Shown here: positions 51,912 to 62,222 of the stretch, in pieces
Layout of the letters: each line of letters starts with the position of its first letter
Numbering within the stretch: the stretch's first letter is position 1
Assembly (NCBI RefSeq): GCF_014873945.1
Contig: NZ_JADBEC010000001.1
Coordinates: 1,426,001 to 1,490,000 of the forward strand
DNA length: 64,000 bases
Direction: 5' to 3'
Source: Rhizobium viscosum
GTDB taxonomy: Bacteria > Pseudomonadota > Alphaproteobacteria > Rhizobiales > Rhizobiaceae
Notes under the pieces: model-generated
What the model was told of the DNA's origin: nothing
The model's database searches: none
What the model saw: only the letters and a program-made list of their open reading frames with translations
Translations under genes and position numbers: made by a program

Positions 51912-52011
51912 TCCTCGGTATCAGGCATCAAGCCGCACTTGAACTTCGCCGCTGCCCTTCTATTCTGGCGTCCACGAAGCTTGCCTTCGCTAAACCGGCG
52001 CGGAGAACGAC

Positions 52012-52344
52012 ATGACCAAGAAGAACATCAACCTTTTGATTTTGCTGCCGCTTGGTGTCATCCTGATCATCTTCTGTGTCGCCAACCGGCAGAGTGTGAC
52101 GCTTGCATTCAATCCGTTTCGGCCGGAGGATCAGGTTCTTTCCCTGGCAGCGCCGTTCTTCGTTTTCCTGCTTATCGCTTTCATCATCGGCATGCTGGTG
52201 GGCTCTGCTGCGACCTGGTTCAACCAGGGCAAGCACCGCAAGCGCGCACGCGTCGAAGCCAAGGAAGCAATCCGCTGGCAGGGCGAAGCAGATCGTCACA
52301 AGACACGCGCGGAGGAGATCGCCGGGCAATTGCCCTCGCGATGA
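52012..52344 (+). CDS. LapA-domain (DUF1049) membrane protein
   Basis: 110 residues. Two membrane spans, about 7-25 and 45-68, are separated by the conserved short periplasmic segment NRQSVTLAFNPF. A charged C-terminal coiled tail follows (KHRKRARVEAKEAIRWQGEA). This is the LapA/YciS type of lipopolysaccharide-assembly-domain protein, which in E. coli helps regulate LpxC turnover. It follows ihfB as in other rhizobia. Confidence 0.85.
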   Translation: MTKKNINLLILLPLGVILIIFCVANRQSVTLAFNPFRPEDQVLSLAAPFFVFLLIAFIIGMLVGSAATWFNQGKHRKRARVEAKEAIRWQGEADRHKTRAEEIAGQLPSR

Positions 52345-52350
52345 TTACCG

Positions 52351-52824
52351 CTATTTCGCAGGTGCCGGGGTGAAACTCAACTCTTCATAATCGCCCTCGG
52401 GTGAGGCGCCTCTGCCGGTTACCTGAAAGCCATGCGCCAGATAGAAGGCCTTGGCGTCGCGGTTATTGATGAGACATTTCAGCCGATATTTATGCTCTGG
52501 CCAGCCGGGGAGCGATTGCAGCAGCGCGGTTCCCGCGCCTTTGCCCTGGAATTCGGGCAGGATATAGAGCATGTGGATGAAATCATCCGCCGCCCAGACC
52601 GAGATGAAGCCGGCTATCTTCCCGTCAGCCCCCTCGCAGACAGAAACGACTTCGCCGTTGGTATGTGCGGCAAAATCCTCCCTATGAAACTTGCCGGGGT
52701 CGACCCAAGTGAAGGTCTGGCGTCGGACGGACAGGTAGATATCAGCAAGCTGCATTACGTCTTCGGGGCAGTTGGGTCGGATTTTCCAGGTCATCGATCT
52801 TGCGTAAAAGGGATTATCTGACAT
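52351..52824 (-). CDS. GNAT family N-acetyltransferase
   Basis: 157 residues; a start ten codons later (ATG 52794, MTWKIRPNCPEDV) is at least as likely and matches the usual GNAT beginning. The acetyl-CoA site is ILPEFQGKGAGTALLQ (Q/RxxGxG/A). The end has FYLAHGFQVTGRGASPEGDY, typical of the fold. Substrate unknown. It is convergent with the LapA-like gene, 6 bp apart. Confidence 0.85.
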   Translation of the reverse strand: MSDNPFYARSMTWKIRPNCPEDVMQLADIYLSVRRQTFTWVDPGKFHREDFAAHTNGEVVSVCEGADGKIAGFISVWAADDFIHMLYILPEFQGKGAGTALLQSLPGWPEHKYRLKCLINNRDAKAFYLAHGFQVTGRGASPEGDYEELSFTPAPAK

Positions 52825-52839
52825 GCCAAGCCCATGTGC

Positions 52840-53292
52840 CTAGCCGGCCGTCTTTTCGATGACGGCGGCATTGAAATTTCCCCAGAAGCGACGGGCGAGC
52901 CTTTCCAGTGTGGCGCGGATCAGCCGGCCGCCGAGTTCGGCAATTCGGCCACCCGTATCGCCGTCGGCTTCGTAGCGCAACAGCGTATGCAGGCCCTCAT
53001 TGACCAGCGTGACGTCGGCCTCGCCCTTGGCAAAACCGGCAATGCCACCTCGCCCCTCCGCAGAAATCGTGTAGCTACGCGGCGCGTCGACATTCGAAAG
53101 CCTGATATCGCCGTTGAAGGTCACCGAAAACAGGCCGAAGCCGACCTTGACGGTTGCCACGAATTCGGTTGGCGACCGCTTTTCGACGCTCTGGCAGCCC
53201 GGAATGCATTGCCTAATGATATCGGGATCATTCATGGCCGCCCATACGACATCCCGCGGCGCGGCGATGCGTTCCTCCCCGATTAAGTCCAT
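52840..53292 (-). CDS. CoxG-like SRPBCC domain protein
   Basis: 150 residues from ATG 53292 (MDLIGEERIAAPRDVVWAAM; GGGGAA upstream). The START/SRPBCC fold pattern is clear: helix-grip start, DPDIIRQCIPGCQSVEK, ATVKVGFGLFSVTFNGDI and the C-terminal helix ERLARRFWGNFN. CoxG members are carbon-monoxide-dehydrogenase accessory proteins, but no cox genes are here, so this is a CoxG-family protein of unknown role. Divergent from the methyltransferase gene. Confidence 0.85.
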   Translation of the reverse strand: MDLIGEERIAAPRDVVWAAMNDPDIIRQCIPGCQSVEKRSPTEFVATVKVGFGLFSVTFNGDIRLSNVDAPRSYTISAEGRGGIAGFAKGEADVTLVNEGLHTLLRYEADGDTGGRIAELGGRLIRATLERLARRFWGNFNAAVIEKTAG

Positions 53293-53407
53293 CAGCAGTT
53301 CCCCATTTCCATGGTCTGACCATATCATAATGGGAAAGCGCTTTGCCAAGGTCGGGCGGAATGCTATTTGCACTGGCTCAATTGAATTTAAGGCGCGGAA
53401 GACCACG

Positions 53408-54505
53408 TTGAAACAAAGAGAACGCCGGCCTGGCGCGAAGGTAGCGACAGGCCCCTCGGGCGGACGCCGCTCCGATGTGAGGCCTGCAAAGCCGGAAAAG
53501 ACGGTCGCTAAGACGGCACCAGCGCGCGAACAGCGCCCCCCGGCAGCCGTTCCAGCGGCAATCGAACGCCCGCTCACGGCACGCCACGGCGAGCGGCCGG
53601 CAGAGCGGGTGCCTGTCATTCTGGAATCTACGGGTGCGGGCGATTTCCATCTGATCGACAGCGGCAACGGCCAGAAGCTTGAACAATACGGCCCTTATCG
53701 GATCGTGCGGCCCGAGGGACAGGCGCTCTGGCAGCCATCTCTGCCCGCCCATGTCTGGGAGAAGGTCGATGCTGCCTTCACCGGCGATACGGATGAAGAA
53801 GGCACCGGCCGCTGGCGTTTTCCGAAGGAAGCGCTTGGCGAAACCTGGCCGCTCAACCTGCTCGGCGTCGATTTCTTCGGCCGCTTCACCTCTTTCCGGC
53901 ATGTCGGGGTCTTCCCCGAGCAGATCGTCCACTGGAGCTGGATGAAGCAACAGGTGGAAAGCGCCGGACGGCCTCTGAAGGTGCTGAACCTTTTCGGCTA
54001 TACGGGCGTTGCCTCACTGGTCGCCGCGGCTGCCGGTGCAGAAGTCACCCATGTCGATGCCTCGAAGAAGGCGATCGGCTGGGCCCGCGATAACCAGGCG
54101 CTGGGGCGGATGGAAAAGCTGCCGATCCGCTGGATCTGCGAAGATGCGATGAAATTCATCCTGCGCGAGGAACGGCGCGGCAGTCAGTACGACATCATCC
54201 TCACCGACCCGCCGAAATTCGGCCGCGGGCCGAATGGTGAGGTCTGGCACCTTTTCGAGCACCTGCCCCTGATGCTGGATATCTGCCGCGAGATCCTGTC
54301 GCCGAAGGCGGTTGGCCTCGTGCTGACGGCCTATTCGATCCGGGCGAGCTTCTATTCCATTCATGAGCTGATGCGCGAGACGATGCGCGGGGCCGGCGGC
54401 GTGGTCGAGTCAGGCGAACTCGTCATCCGCGAGGCGGGCCTTGATGGCAAAACGCCGGGCCGGGCGCTCTCCACCTCCCTCTTTTCCCGCTGGGTGCCGA
54501 AATGA
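53408..54505 (+). CDS. Class I SAM-dependent rRNA methyltransferase (RlmI/RlmK-like core)
   Basis: 365 residues from a TTG at 53408, chosen because GGAAG lies 8 bases upstream; an ATG at 53330 is in frame but lacks an RBS and would run through the divergent promoter space. A basic Ala/Pro/Arg-rich N-terminal tail (about 1-70) precedes the catalytic part: motif I LNLFGYTGVASL, an acidic VDASKKAIGWA, and motif IV ILTDPPKFGRG. The DPPK signature is that of base-methylating 23S rRNA enzymes. The last four bases overlap the TrmH-type gene, so translation is coupled. Confidence 0.85.
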   Translation: MKQRERRPGAKVATGPSGGRRSDVRPAKPEKTVAKTAPAREQRPPAAVPAAIERPLTARHGERPAERVPVILESTGAGDFHLIDSGNGQKLEQYGPYRIVRPEGQALWQPSLPAHVWEKVDAAFTGDTDEEGTGRWRFPKEALGETWPLNLLGVDFFGRFTSFRHVGVFPEQIVHWSWMKQQVESAGRPLKVLNLFGYTGVASLVAAAAGAEVTHVDASKKAIGWARDNQALGRMEKLPIRWICEDAMKFILREERRGSQYDIILTDPPKFGRGPNGEVWHLFEHLPLMLDICREILSPKAVGLVLTAYSIRASFYSIHELMRETMRGAGGVVESGELVIREAGLDGKTPGRALSTSLFSRWVPK

Positions 54506-55359
54506 ACGAATTCCATGATCGCGGCCCTCGCAAGGTGGGGCAGGTGAAGGAAGTCACCTCGCTCGCCAACCCCATCATCAAAGATATCAAGGCGCTGACC
54601 AACAAGAAGTCGCGCGAAGAGAGCGGCACCTTCATGGCCGAAGGGCTGAAGCTCGTCATCGATGCGATTGAGCTCGGCTGGACGATCCGCACGCTCGTCT
54701 ACGCCAAAGCCGCCAAGGGCAAACCGCTCGTCGAGCAGATGGCGGCGAAGACAGTTGCTTCCGGTGGGCTCGTGCTCGAAGTCAGCGAAAAGGTGATCTC
54801 CTCGATCACTCGGCGTGACAATCCGCAGATGGTGGTCGGCATTTTCGAAACGCGCTGGGCAAAGCTTAGGGATATTCGGCCGAAGGAGGGCGAGACCTGG
54901 GTGGCGCTCGACCGCGTGCGCGATCCCGGCAATCTCGGAACGATCATCCGGACCGCCGATGCGGCCGGAGCCTCCGGTGTCATCCTTGTCGGCGAGACGA
55001 CCGATCCTTTTTCACTGGAAACGGTGCGCGCCACGATGGGCTCGGTCTTTGCCGTTTCGGTCGCCCATGCAACGGCAGAGGAATTCATCGCCTGGAAAAA
55101 GCAGGCCGGCGTTTCCGTCGTTGCGACCCATCTCGCGGGCTCGGTCGATTACCGTACGATCGACTACAAGAAGAAGCCGGTCGTGCTCCTGATGGGCAAC
55201 GAACAATCCGGCCTGCCGGAGCAGCTTGCCAAGGAAGCGGATGCACTTGCCCGCATTCCGCAGCAGGGCCGCGCCGATTCCCTCAATCTCGGTGTTGCCA
55301 CAGCCGTCATGCTTTTCGAGGCGCGCCGCCATCTCCTCTCACTGTCCGAGGGCAAATGA
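54502..55359 (+). CDS. TrmH/SpoU family RNA methyltransferase
   Basis: 285 residues. An N-terminal substrate-binding domain ([30 protein letters not shown]) precedes the SPOUT knot with motif 1 [16 protein letters not shown], motif 2 [14 protein letters not shown] and motif 3 [15 protein letters not shown]. The family methylates ribose 2'-hydroxyls or bases of rRNA or tRNA; the exact site cannot be told. It overlaps lspA and the upstream methyltransferase gene by four bases each. Confidence 0.9.
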   Translation: MNEFHDRGPRKVGQVKEVTSLANPIIKDIKALTNKKSREESGTFMAEGLKLVIDAIELGWTIRTLVYAKAAKGKPLVEQMAAKTVASGGLVLEVSEKVISSITRRDNPQMVVGIFETRWAKLRDIRPKEGETWVALDRVRDPGNLGTIIRTADAAGASGVILVGETTDPFSLETVRATMGSVFAVSVAHATAEEFIAWKKQAGVSVVATHLAGSVDYRTIDYKKKPVVLLMGNEQSGLPEQLAKEADALARIPQQGRADSLNLGVATAVMLFEARRHLLSLSEGK

Positions 55360-55862
55360 CCGATCTTGCGACCGCACGCCCGGCGCTCTTTTCGCGACCG
55401 CTGCCGATCCTGATCTTCATCGTGATCGCCGTCATCCTCGACCAGATCGTCAAGATCGCCGTCGATCATTACCTACCGCTTCAGGAGGCGGTGCCGGTCA
55501 TTCCGATGCTCGCTCTCTATCGCACCTATAATCTCGGCGTCGCCTTCTCGATGCTGTCAGGCATGGATGGATGGTTCATCGTCGGCATGCGTTTGATCAT
55601 CGTTGCCTTCGTGCTTTATCTCTGGCATCGCACGGCCAAGGACCGCTGGCTGGCGCATCTTGGCTACGCTCTCATCATTGCGGGAGCGATTGGAAATCTC
55701 ATCGACCGTTTCGCCTATGGCCATGTGATCGACTACATCCTCTTCCACACAGAAACCTGGTCTTTCGCTGTCTTCAATCTCGCTGACAGTTTCATCACTG
55801 TCGGTGCCGGCTGCGTAATTCTCGATGAGATGCTGCAGAAGCCGAAAAAGGCGGATCACTAA
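55356..55862 (+). CDS. lspA: Lipoprotein signal peptidase (signal peptidase II)
   Basis: 168 residues with four membrane spans. The two catalytic aspartates are in [16 protein letters not shown] and [11 protein letters not shown], and the NLGVAFS motif is present. It cleaves the signal peptide of diacylated prolipoproteins. Several predicted lipoproteins in this window (for example at 1539 and 7454) would be substrates. ATGA overlap with the upstream RNA methyltransferase. Confidence 0.97.
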   Translation: MTDLATARPALFSRPLPILIFIVIAVILDQIVKIAVDHYLPLQEAVPVIPMLALYRTYNLGVAFSMLSGMDGWFIVGMRLIIVAFVLYLWHRTAKDRWLAHLGYALIIAGAIGNLIDRFAYGHVIDYILFHTETWSFAVFNLADSFITVGAGCVILDEMLQKPKKADH

Positions 55863-55917
55863 ATTTTTAGCAGATTCCTGAAAACATTCGGAACGGGCAA
55901 TATGTTAGCTGAACTGC

Positions 55918-58152
55918 ATGCAAAGTATGGCGCAGTTACAGGAACGATTGTCCGCCGCATTCGGCGGAGCCGCCGTTAGGGCCTGTCGAGGCCGGACGGC
56001 GGGTGAATTGATGTCGCCGGCTACCCTTCGCTCCCTGCATCCATTGCTCTTTCATTGGCTCGGCGGAGCAGGTCTCATTTCGGCGATCCTGCTGCTATTG
56101 CTTTCTCATTGGGGCGGCCCGCTCATGGCAGGCCTCGGCCTTATCCTGATCGCCGCGATTGCAGGCTATCTTGCCCTTCTTTTCAGAAACGGAAACCGGT
56201 CCAGCGGCCGTAGCCCGGAAGCGCCGGACCGCGTCGATGCGACCGGCCTGCTCGGCACGGTCCATGACGTGCTTGGCGATATCGTCGTCACCCGCATGAT
56301 GGACCGGCGCATCATCGGCGCCAACGAGACATTCCGCCACTTGACCGGGCGCGCCAAACCCGAAGGCCAGACCTGTGAGGAGATCGGCCTTGCCTTCCGT
56401 CCCGGCCCGCAGCCGCATCGGTACGATGTGGAGATTTCGACACCGGCCGGACAGCGCATCTTTCTCTGGCACGATGTCGTGACTCGTGATCCGGCAAACG
56501 GACGACTGCTTCTGCAGAGCATCGCGCGCGACGTGACTGAAGAGCGGCTTGCGGCCGAAAGCCGCGAGGAGGCGCGGCAGAAGGCGGAATATAACAGCGC
56601 CGCCAAATCTCGGCTGCTCGCCACTGTCAGCCACGAAATCCGCACGCCCCTATCCGGCATTCTCGGTATGGCGCATCTGATTTCTGAAACAAAGCTGACG
56701 CAGGAACAGCAAAACTATCTGACCAGCATCCGCCAGTCCGGCCATGCACTGACGCAACTGGTCGAGGATCTGCTCGACTTCTCCACCATCGAGGTTGGCC
56801 GTTTCCAGCTCCGCCCGCGATCGGAATCGCTGCGCAAGCTCGTCGAAAGCGTCGTGGAAATGCTGGCGCATCGCGCCCATGAAAAGGGTATCGAGATCGG
56901 CGCTACGGTCTCCGCCGATGTGACGGAGCTGATGAGCTTCGATCCGGCACGGTTGCGACAGGTGCTTTTCAACGTCATCGGCAATGCAGTGAAATTCACG
57001 CAGACCGGCGGCGTCTTCATTCGCGTCTCCAGGGCGGCCGGCGAGCTGTCGATTACCGTCACGGATACCGGACCTGGCATGACGGCGGAGGAACAGGCGC
57101 GCATATTCGGGGAATTCGAACAGGGCGGCTCGCTTGTCCAGAAGAGCAACGGCACAGGCCTCGGCCTTGCAATCTCCGCCCGCATCATACGCGAATTCGG
57201 CGGCTCGCTGACAGTTGCAAGCGAGAGGGGCAAGGGCAGCCAGTTCACCATCCGCTTTCCTGTCGAGTTTTCGGAAGAGGATACAGCCACCCGAAATACA
57301 TTGCTGGCGGGAAACAGCATCGTGCTGCTCGCTCCGGCCGGTGCAGCGCGCACGGCAATCGCCGAAACGATCAGGACGCTCGGCGGGCGTTGCCACCTCG
57401 TCGCTGGTGGCGAGGCGGCGCGCGAAAGCCTGCTGTCGCTTGCCCGCAGCGGCGACCGGCCGACCGATATCATCGTCGATCACCGCATGTCGGACGAATT
57501 CTCGCTGCATATCGCCGATCGCACGGAGATCGCCGCACTCGGCCTGCGCAAGGTGCTGCTCGTCAATCCGGAAGAACGTAACTCCTATTCGCTCGACCTC
57601 TTCGATGCGTGGCTGATCCGGCCGCTGCGCGAGCAGTCGCTGATCGACGTGCTGCGCGGACGCATGCGCGGTATGGAAAAGCGCGATGCGCTGAACGACA
57701 ATCAGCCCGGGCTCGGCCCTTCCATCGCAGAACGGACGGCGATGGGCGGCGGTCTTTCCGTCCTCCTCGGCGAGGACGATCCGATCAACGCCATGCTGGT
57801 GCGCGTCATGCTGGAAAAAGGCGGCCATTCCGTCAGGCATGTGGATGATTTCGAAACCCTGCTCGATTTTGCGCTGGGTGACGACAGGCCCGACATCATC
57901 ATCAGCGATCTCTCCATGCCTGGCGGCAACGGCATCGACATGCTCGGACGCCTGCGCGGACACGAACGACGGCTTGATCTTCAGCCCGTACCGGTCATTG
58001 TCCTGACTGCGGACAAGAGCGATGAATCGCGGCGACAGGTCTTGCTCAACGGCGCCAATCGCGTCATGGTAAAACCGGTGGATCCGGTCAGGTTGCTCAC
58101 CGAAGTGCAGGCGGTTGTTGCTCTTTCAGCCCGACGGGCTGAGGCGCGCTAA
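55918..58152 (+). CDS. Hybrid sensor histidine kinase/response regulator with a degenerate first receiver
   Basis: 744 residues. Two membrane spans (about 43-64 and 68-90) are followed by a PAS-like region (about 105-205) and a HisKA domain with His239 in TVSHEIRTPLSGILG. The ATPase domain has DTGPGM and GTGLGLAI. A receiver-like domain (about 465-570) lacks the usual N-terminal acidic pair and is probably a pseudo-receiver. The C-terminal receiver (about 615-740) is intact: GEDDPINAMLV, phosphoacceptor Asp in IIISDLSMPGGNG, and Lys in VMVKPVD. Signal and output partner unknown. It stands between lspA and olsB. Confidence 0.9.
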   Translation: MQSMAQLQERLSAAFGGAAVRACRGRTAGELMSPATLRSLHPLLFHWLGGAGLISAILLLLLSHWGGPLMAGLGLILIAAIAGYLALLFRNGNRSSGRSPEAPDRVDATGLLGTVHDVLGDIVVTRMMDRRIIGANETFRHLTGRAKPEGQTCEEIGLAFRPGPQPHRYDVEISTPAGQRIFLWHDVVTRDPANGRLLLQSIARDVTEERLAAESREEARQKAEYNSAAKSRLLATVSHEIRTPLSGILGMAHLISETKLTQEQQNYLTSIRQSGHALTQLVEDLLDFSTIEVGRFQLRPRSESLRKLVESVVEMLAHRAHEKGIEIGATVSADVTELMSFDPARLRQVLFNVIGNAVKFTQTGGVFIRVSRAAGELSITVTDTGPGMTAEEQARIFGEFEQGGSLVQKSNGTGLGLAISARIIREFGGSLTVASERGKGSQFTIRFPVEFSEEDTATRNTLLAGNSIVLLAPAGAARTAIAETIRTLGGRCHLVAGGEAARESLLSLARSGDRPTDIIVDHRMSDEFSLHIADRTEIAALGLRKVLLVNPEERNSYSLDLFDAWLIRPLREQSLIDVLRGRMRGMEKRDALNDNQPGLGPSIAERTAMGGGLSVLLGEDDPINAMLVRVMLEKGGHSVRHVDDFETLLDFALGDDRPDIIISDLSMPGGNGIDMLGRLRGHERRLDLQPVPVIVLTADKSDESRRQVLLNGANRVMVKPVDPVRLLTEVQAVVALSARRAEAR

Positions 58153-58260
58153 AGCTGGGGAAAACGGCACGTTTCTTGCGTGCACAAATTCGGTATGTCA
58201 CTTTCCTGTCGTACATAAGTGTTTTATGGCGTGTGATAAGCCGGAGACGGGAGAATCGCC

Positions 58261-59136
58261 ATGTCTGTTGACATCCTTAATTGTGACGCTGCTGCCGAGG
58301 CCGCTCGGCCGTCGACGGCTGCCGCCCCGAAGGAAGGCGATGTTCTCGGCCGCATCGGCAATCTGGAGACCCGCCTTGCCCGCAGCGCGCGTGAGATCGA
58401 TGCTGCGCAGGCCGTGCGCTACCGTGTTTTCGTTGAGGAAATGAAGGCCCAGCTGCCTGCGGAAGCGATGCGCCGCGAGCGGGACTTCGATGCTTATGAC
58501 GCCTTTTGCGACCACCTTCTCGTTCTCGACCGCTCGATCGAGGGCGATGCTGAAGACCAGATTGTCGGCACTTATCGCCTGCTGAGGCAAGATGTCGCCA
58601 TGGCGAATGGCGGTTTTTACTCGGCTTCGGAATTTGCGATCGACGCGCTCATTGCGCGCCATCCCGACAAGCGCTTCATGGAACTCGGACGCTCCTGTGT
58701 GCTGCCGGAATACCGCACCAAGCGCACGGTCGAACTGCTCTGGCAGGGTAATTGGGCCTATGCGCTGAAGCACGGCATGAGCGCCATGTTCGGCTGCGCA
58801 TCCTTCCCGGGCGTGCATCCTGAAAGCCACGCGCTGGCGCTATCCTTCCTCTATCACAGCGTGCTCGCCAAAGGCGAATGGGCCGTCGGCGCCCTGCCGC
58901 ATCTCGCGCGCGATATGGACCTGATGCCGGCCGAAGGCGTCAATCCGAAAAAGGCGCTGATGGCGTTACCGCCGCTCATCAAGGGTTACCTGCGCCTTGG
59001 CGCGATGGTCGGCTCCAGTGCGGTCGTCGACCAGGCGTTCAATACGACCGACGTGCTGATCGTGCTGCCGATCTCCAGTATCTCCGACCGGTATCTCAAT
59101 TATTATGGCGCGGACGCTGGGCGCTTCGCGAGCTGA
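58261..59136 (+). CDS. olsB: L-ornithine N(alpha)-acyltransferase, lyso-ornithine lipid synthesis
   Basis: 291 residues; a GNAT-type acyltransferase. Hallmarks are VRYRVFVEEMKAQLPAEA, the FDAYDAFCDHLLVLD core, and the SEFAIDALIARHPDKRFMEL and GRSCVLPEYRTKRTVELLWQ segments seen in Sinorhizobium OlsB. It transfers a 3-hydroxyacyl chain from acyl-ACP to ornithine, the first step of ornithine lipid formation. olsA, adjacent in some rhizobia, is not present here. Confidence 0.9.
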   Translation: MSVDILNCDAAAEAARPSTAAAPKEGDVLGRIGNLETRLARSAREIDAAQAVRYRVFVEEMKAQLPAEAMRRERDFDAYDAFCDHLLVLDRSIEGDAEDQIVGTYRLLRQDVAMANGGFYSASEFAIDALIARHPDKRFMELGRSCVLPEYRTKRTVELLWQGNWAYALKHGMSAMFGCASFPGVHPESHALALSFLYHSVLAKGEWAVGALPHLARDMDLMPAEGVNPKKALMALPPLIKGYLRLGAMVGSSAVVDQAFNTTDVLIVLPISSISDRYLNYYGADAGRFAS

Positions 59137-59253
59137 CGGCCACCGCTTGACGGCGATGCCTCATCCATTCATTCTCATTCGGCGTTTTCCGTAGGGCGCA
59201 TCGGCAATGGTGCCGGCTGGGCTATGCCCGCCTACAAGACCAAACCTTGCGCC

Positions 59254-59889
59254 ATGCCAAATTTTGAAAACCTCAGGAAGAAAGCCAAGCAATTCAAGCG
59301 CTGGCACCAGGATCGTTATTATCCTGTCGCCGCAGAGATCCGCCATTGGCTTGCCCGCTACCGCCATCTCGATGACCAACAAATCCTCGATCTTGGGTTC
59401 AAGCTCGCGGATGCGCAGGAACTGGTGGCTGCACAGGCGGGATTTGAAAGCTGGGCGGCGCTGAAAAAAGGGCTCACGGAGATGAGTGCAACCGATCAAC
59501 GGAAATCCGCTTCCCAACCGACATTGCTTGACGCACAGCCGCAGCTTTTTGTGGACGATATCCAGGCCGCCTGCGATTTCTATTCACAGAAGCTCGGCTT
59601 CACGATCGCCTTTACCTACGGCGAACCGCCGTTTTATGCGCAAGTCGTTCGCGGTGCGGCGAGGCTCAATCTTCGCCACGTCGACATGCCTGCCTTCCAT
59701 CCCGAACTTCGTCAGCGCGAGAGGGACATCCTGTCCGCGACGATCACGCTTGATGATGTGAAGGCGCTTTTTCTCGAATACACCGCAAACAGCGTCCCGT
59801 TTCATCAGCCGCTGAGGCTGGAGCCCTGGGGTGCGAGAACATTCATCGTATGCGATCCGGATGGAAATCTGATCGCTTTTGCAGGCTAA
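59254..59889 (+). CDS. VOC (glyoxalase/bleomycin-resistance) family protein with N-terminal helical domain
   Basis: 211 residues from ATG 59254 (MPNFENLRKKAKQFKRWH). The first 75 residues form a helical domain with the DAQELVAAQAGFESWAALKKG motif often found in front of ankyrin repeats or VOC domains. The VOC domain follows (about 90-210: PQLFVDDIQAACDFYSQKLG, FYAQVVRGAARLNLRHVD, and FIVCDPDGNLIAFAG). Such proteins are metal-dependent lyases or resistance proteins; substrate unknown. A strong terminator follows. Confidence 0.82.
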   Translation: MPNFENLRKKAKQFKRWHQDRYYPVAAEIRHWLARYRHLDDQQILDLGFKLADAQELVAAQAGFESWAALKKGLTEMSATDQRKSASQPTLLDAQPQLFVDDIQAACDFYSQKLGFTIAFTYGEPPFYAQVVRGAARLNLRHVDMPAFHPELRQRERDILSATITLDDVKALFLEYTANSVPFHQPLRLEPWGARTFIVCDPDGNLIAFAG

Positions 59890-59897
59890 GCCGGTCT

Positions 59898-59935
59898 GAG
59901 AGTGGACCGCATAAGCGGTCCGCTCTCTCTTATTT
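59898..59935 (+). terminator. Intrinsic terminator after the VOC gene
   Basis: GAGAGTGGACCGC pairs with GCGGTCCGCTCTC around ATAA, followed by a T-rich tail (TCTTATTTAT). It lies between convergent genes. Confidence 0.85.
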
Positions 59936-59936
59936 A

Positions 59937-62222
59937 TCAAGAGCCGGCAGCATAGGCCGCAATCGCAGCCATGTTGACGATATCGCTGTCCTTGGCGCCC
60001 ATCGAGGTGATCTGCACCGCTTTATCGAGGCCAACGAGGATGGGGCCGATGACCGTCGAGCCGCCGAGTTCCTGCAGCATCTTCGTCGAGATCGATGCCG
60101 AGTGGAATGCCGGCATGACGAGAACGTTGGCCGGACCGGAGAGACGGCAAAAGGGATATTGTTCCATCACCTTGCGGTTCAGCGCAACGTCGGCGGCCAT
60201 CTCGCCATCATATTCGAAATCGACGCGGCGCCTGTCGAGGATCTTTACGGCTTCGCGCACGCGCTCGGAACGCTCGCCCGACGGATGGCCGAAGGTGGAA
60301 TAGGCGAGCAACGCGACGCGCGGCTGGTAGCCCATGCGGCGCGCGAGACCTGCGGCCTCCTCGGCAATATCGGCAAGCTCCTCGGCCGTCGGCATATCAT
60401 GAACCGCAGTGTCGGCGACGAAGACCGTGCGGCCGCGGCAAAGTGCAATGGATACGCCGATCACGCGATGGCCAGGTTTATGGTCGATGCAGCGGCGCAC
60501 ATCTTCGAGTGCCGTCGAATAGTTGCGGGTGATGCCCGTCACCATGCCATCGGCATCGCCGAGCGCCACCATGGTGGCAGCGAAATGGTTGCGGTCATTG
60601 TGGATCAGGCGCTGCGCGTCGCGGTGCAAGTAGCCCTTCCGCTGCAGGCGGGCATAGAGATAGTCGATATAGGCCTCGACGCGGGTCGAGATACGGGCGT
60701 TGACGATCTCGAGGCCGGGACGATTGAGGTCGATACCGGCACGTTCGGCCGTTGCACGGATCAGATCCTCGCGGCCGAGCAGGATCGCGGTACCAAGCTG
60801 CTGGTTGGCGTAAGACATGGCGGCACGCATCACCTGCTCTTCTTCAGCCTCAGCGAAGACCACGCGCTTGGGATGGCGGCGCACGCGCTCATAGAGGCTG
60901 GCGAGTGTGGAGGCGATCGGATCACGGCGAGCCGACAGCTCGCGTTTGTAGCCAGCCATGTCGGTGATGATCTTGCGGGCGACACCGCTTTCGATCGCCG
61001 CTTCGGCAACAGCGGCCGGAATGGCTGAAATCAGGCGCGGATCGAAGGGAACCGGAATGATGTATTGTGCGCCGAAGCGCGGACGATTGCCCTGATAGGC
61101 AGCAGCAACATCATCGGGCACGTCTTCACGGGCAAGGCTGGCGAGTGCCTTCACAGCGGCAATCTTCATCGCATCATTGATGGTCGAGGCGCGGACATCG
61201 AGGGCGCCGCGGAAGATATAGGGAAAGCCCAGCACGTTGTTGACCTGGTTCGGATAGTCCGAACGGCCGGTCGCCATGATGGCGTCATCACGGATGCGGG
61301 CAACTTCTTCCGGCGCGATTTCTGGATCGGGATTGGCCATGGCGAAGATGATCGGCCGGTCGGCCATGGAGCCGATCATTTCTTCGGAGAAGGCGCCCTT
61401 TTGCGACAGGCCGAAAACCACATCGGCGCCCTTCATCGCTTCTTCCAGCGTCCGGGTATCGGTCTTTGCCGCATGCGCCGACTTCCACTGGTTCATGCCT
61501 TCGGTGCGCCCTTGATAGATGACGCCCTTGGTATCGCAGAGGATGATGTTCTCAGGCGCAAAACCCATCGACTTGATGAGTTCGACGCAGGCGATAGCGG
61601 CAGCACCCGCTCCATTGCAGACGAGCTTAGTGGTCTTGAGATCGCGGCCGGTCAGCTCCAGCGCATTGATAAGGCCGGCGGCGGCGATGATTGCTGTGCC
61701 GTGCTGATCGTCATGGAATACGGGAATATCCATCAGCTCGCGCAGACGGCTTTCGATGACGAAACAGTCCGGCGCCTTGATGTCTTCCAGATTGATGCCG
61801 CCGAAGGACGGACCGAGGAAACGCACGCAATTGATGAATTCGTCGACATTTTCCGTATCGACTTCAAGGTCGATGGAATCGACATCGGCAAAACGCTTGA
61901 AGAGGACCGATTTGCCTTCCATGACCGGCTTGGAAGCCAGCGCTCCGAGATTGCCGAGGCCAAGGATGGCCGTTCCGTTGGAGATGACGGCAACCATATT
62001 GCCGCGGGTCGTATAGTCGTAGGCAGTGGCCGGATCGGTGGCGATGGCTTTGACCGGCACCGCGACACCGGGAGAATAGGCCAGCGAGAGGTCGCGCTGC
62101 GTCGCCATCGGCTTGGTCGGATTGATCTCCAGCTTGCCGGGCCGACCCATCGCGTGAAATTCGAGCGCTTCCTTGTCGGTAACAGAGGTCACCGGCCGTT
62201 CTTTCTTCTCCATCTGCGACAT
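59937..62222 (-). CDS. maeB: NADP-dependent (or NAD) malic enzyme with C-terminal phosphotransacetylase-like domain
   Basis: 761 residues from ATG 62222, which has GGAGGAGG directly upstream. The malic enzyme half (about 1-430) shows [24 protein letters not shown] and the dinucleotide site NGAGAAAIA. The remainder (about 440-761) resembles phosphate acetyltransferase without adjacent ack/pta genes, the architecture of MaeB/rhizobial Dme and Tme. It decarboxylates malate to pyruvate; rhizobial NAD-type Dme is needed for symbiotic nitrogen fixation. Cofactor choice cannot be read with certainty. Divergent from mutS. Confidence 0.92.
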   Translation of the reverse strand: MSQMEKKERPVTSVTDKEALEFHAMGRPGKLEINPTKPMATQRDLSLAYSPGVAVPVKAIATDPATAYDYTTRGNMVAVISNGTAILGLGNLGALASKPVMEGKSVLFKRFADVDSIDLEVDTENVDEFINCVRFLGPSFGGINLEDIKAPDCFVIESRLRELMDIPVFHDDQHGTAIIAAAGLINALELTGRDLKTTKLVCNGAGAAAIACVELIKSMGFAPENIILCDTKGVIYQGRTEGMNQWKSAHAAKTDTRTLEEAMKGADVVFGLSQKGAFSEEMIGSMADRPIIFAMANPDPEIAPEEVARIRDDAIMATGRSDYPNQVNNVLGFPYIFRGALDVRASTINDAMKIAAVKALASLAREDVPDDVAAAYQGNRPRFGAQYIIPVPFDPRLISAIPAAVAEAAIESGVARKIITDMAGYKRELSARRDPIASTLASLYERVRRHPKRVVFAEAEEEQVMRAAMSYANQQLGTAILLGREDLIRATAERAGIDLNRPGLEIVNARISTRVEAYIDYLYARLQRKGYLHRDAQRLIHNDRNHFAATMVALGDADGMVTGITRNYSTALEDVRRCIDHKPGHRVIGVSIALCRGRTVFVADTAVHDMPTAEELADIAEEAAGLARRMGYQPRVALLAYSTFGHPSGERSERVREAVKILDRRRVDFEYDGEMAADVALNRKVMEQYPFCRLSGPANVLVMPAFHSASISTKMLQELGGSTVIGPILVGLDKAVQITSMGAKDSDIVNMAAIAAYAAGS

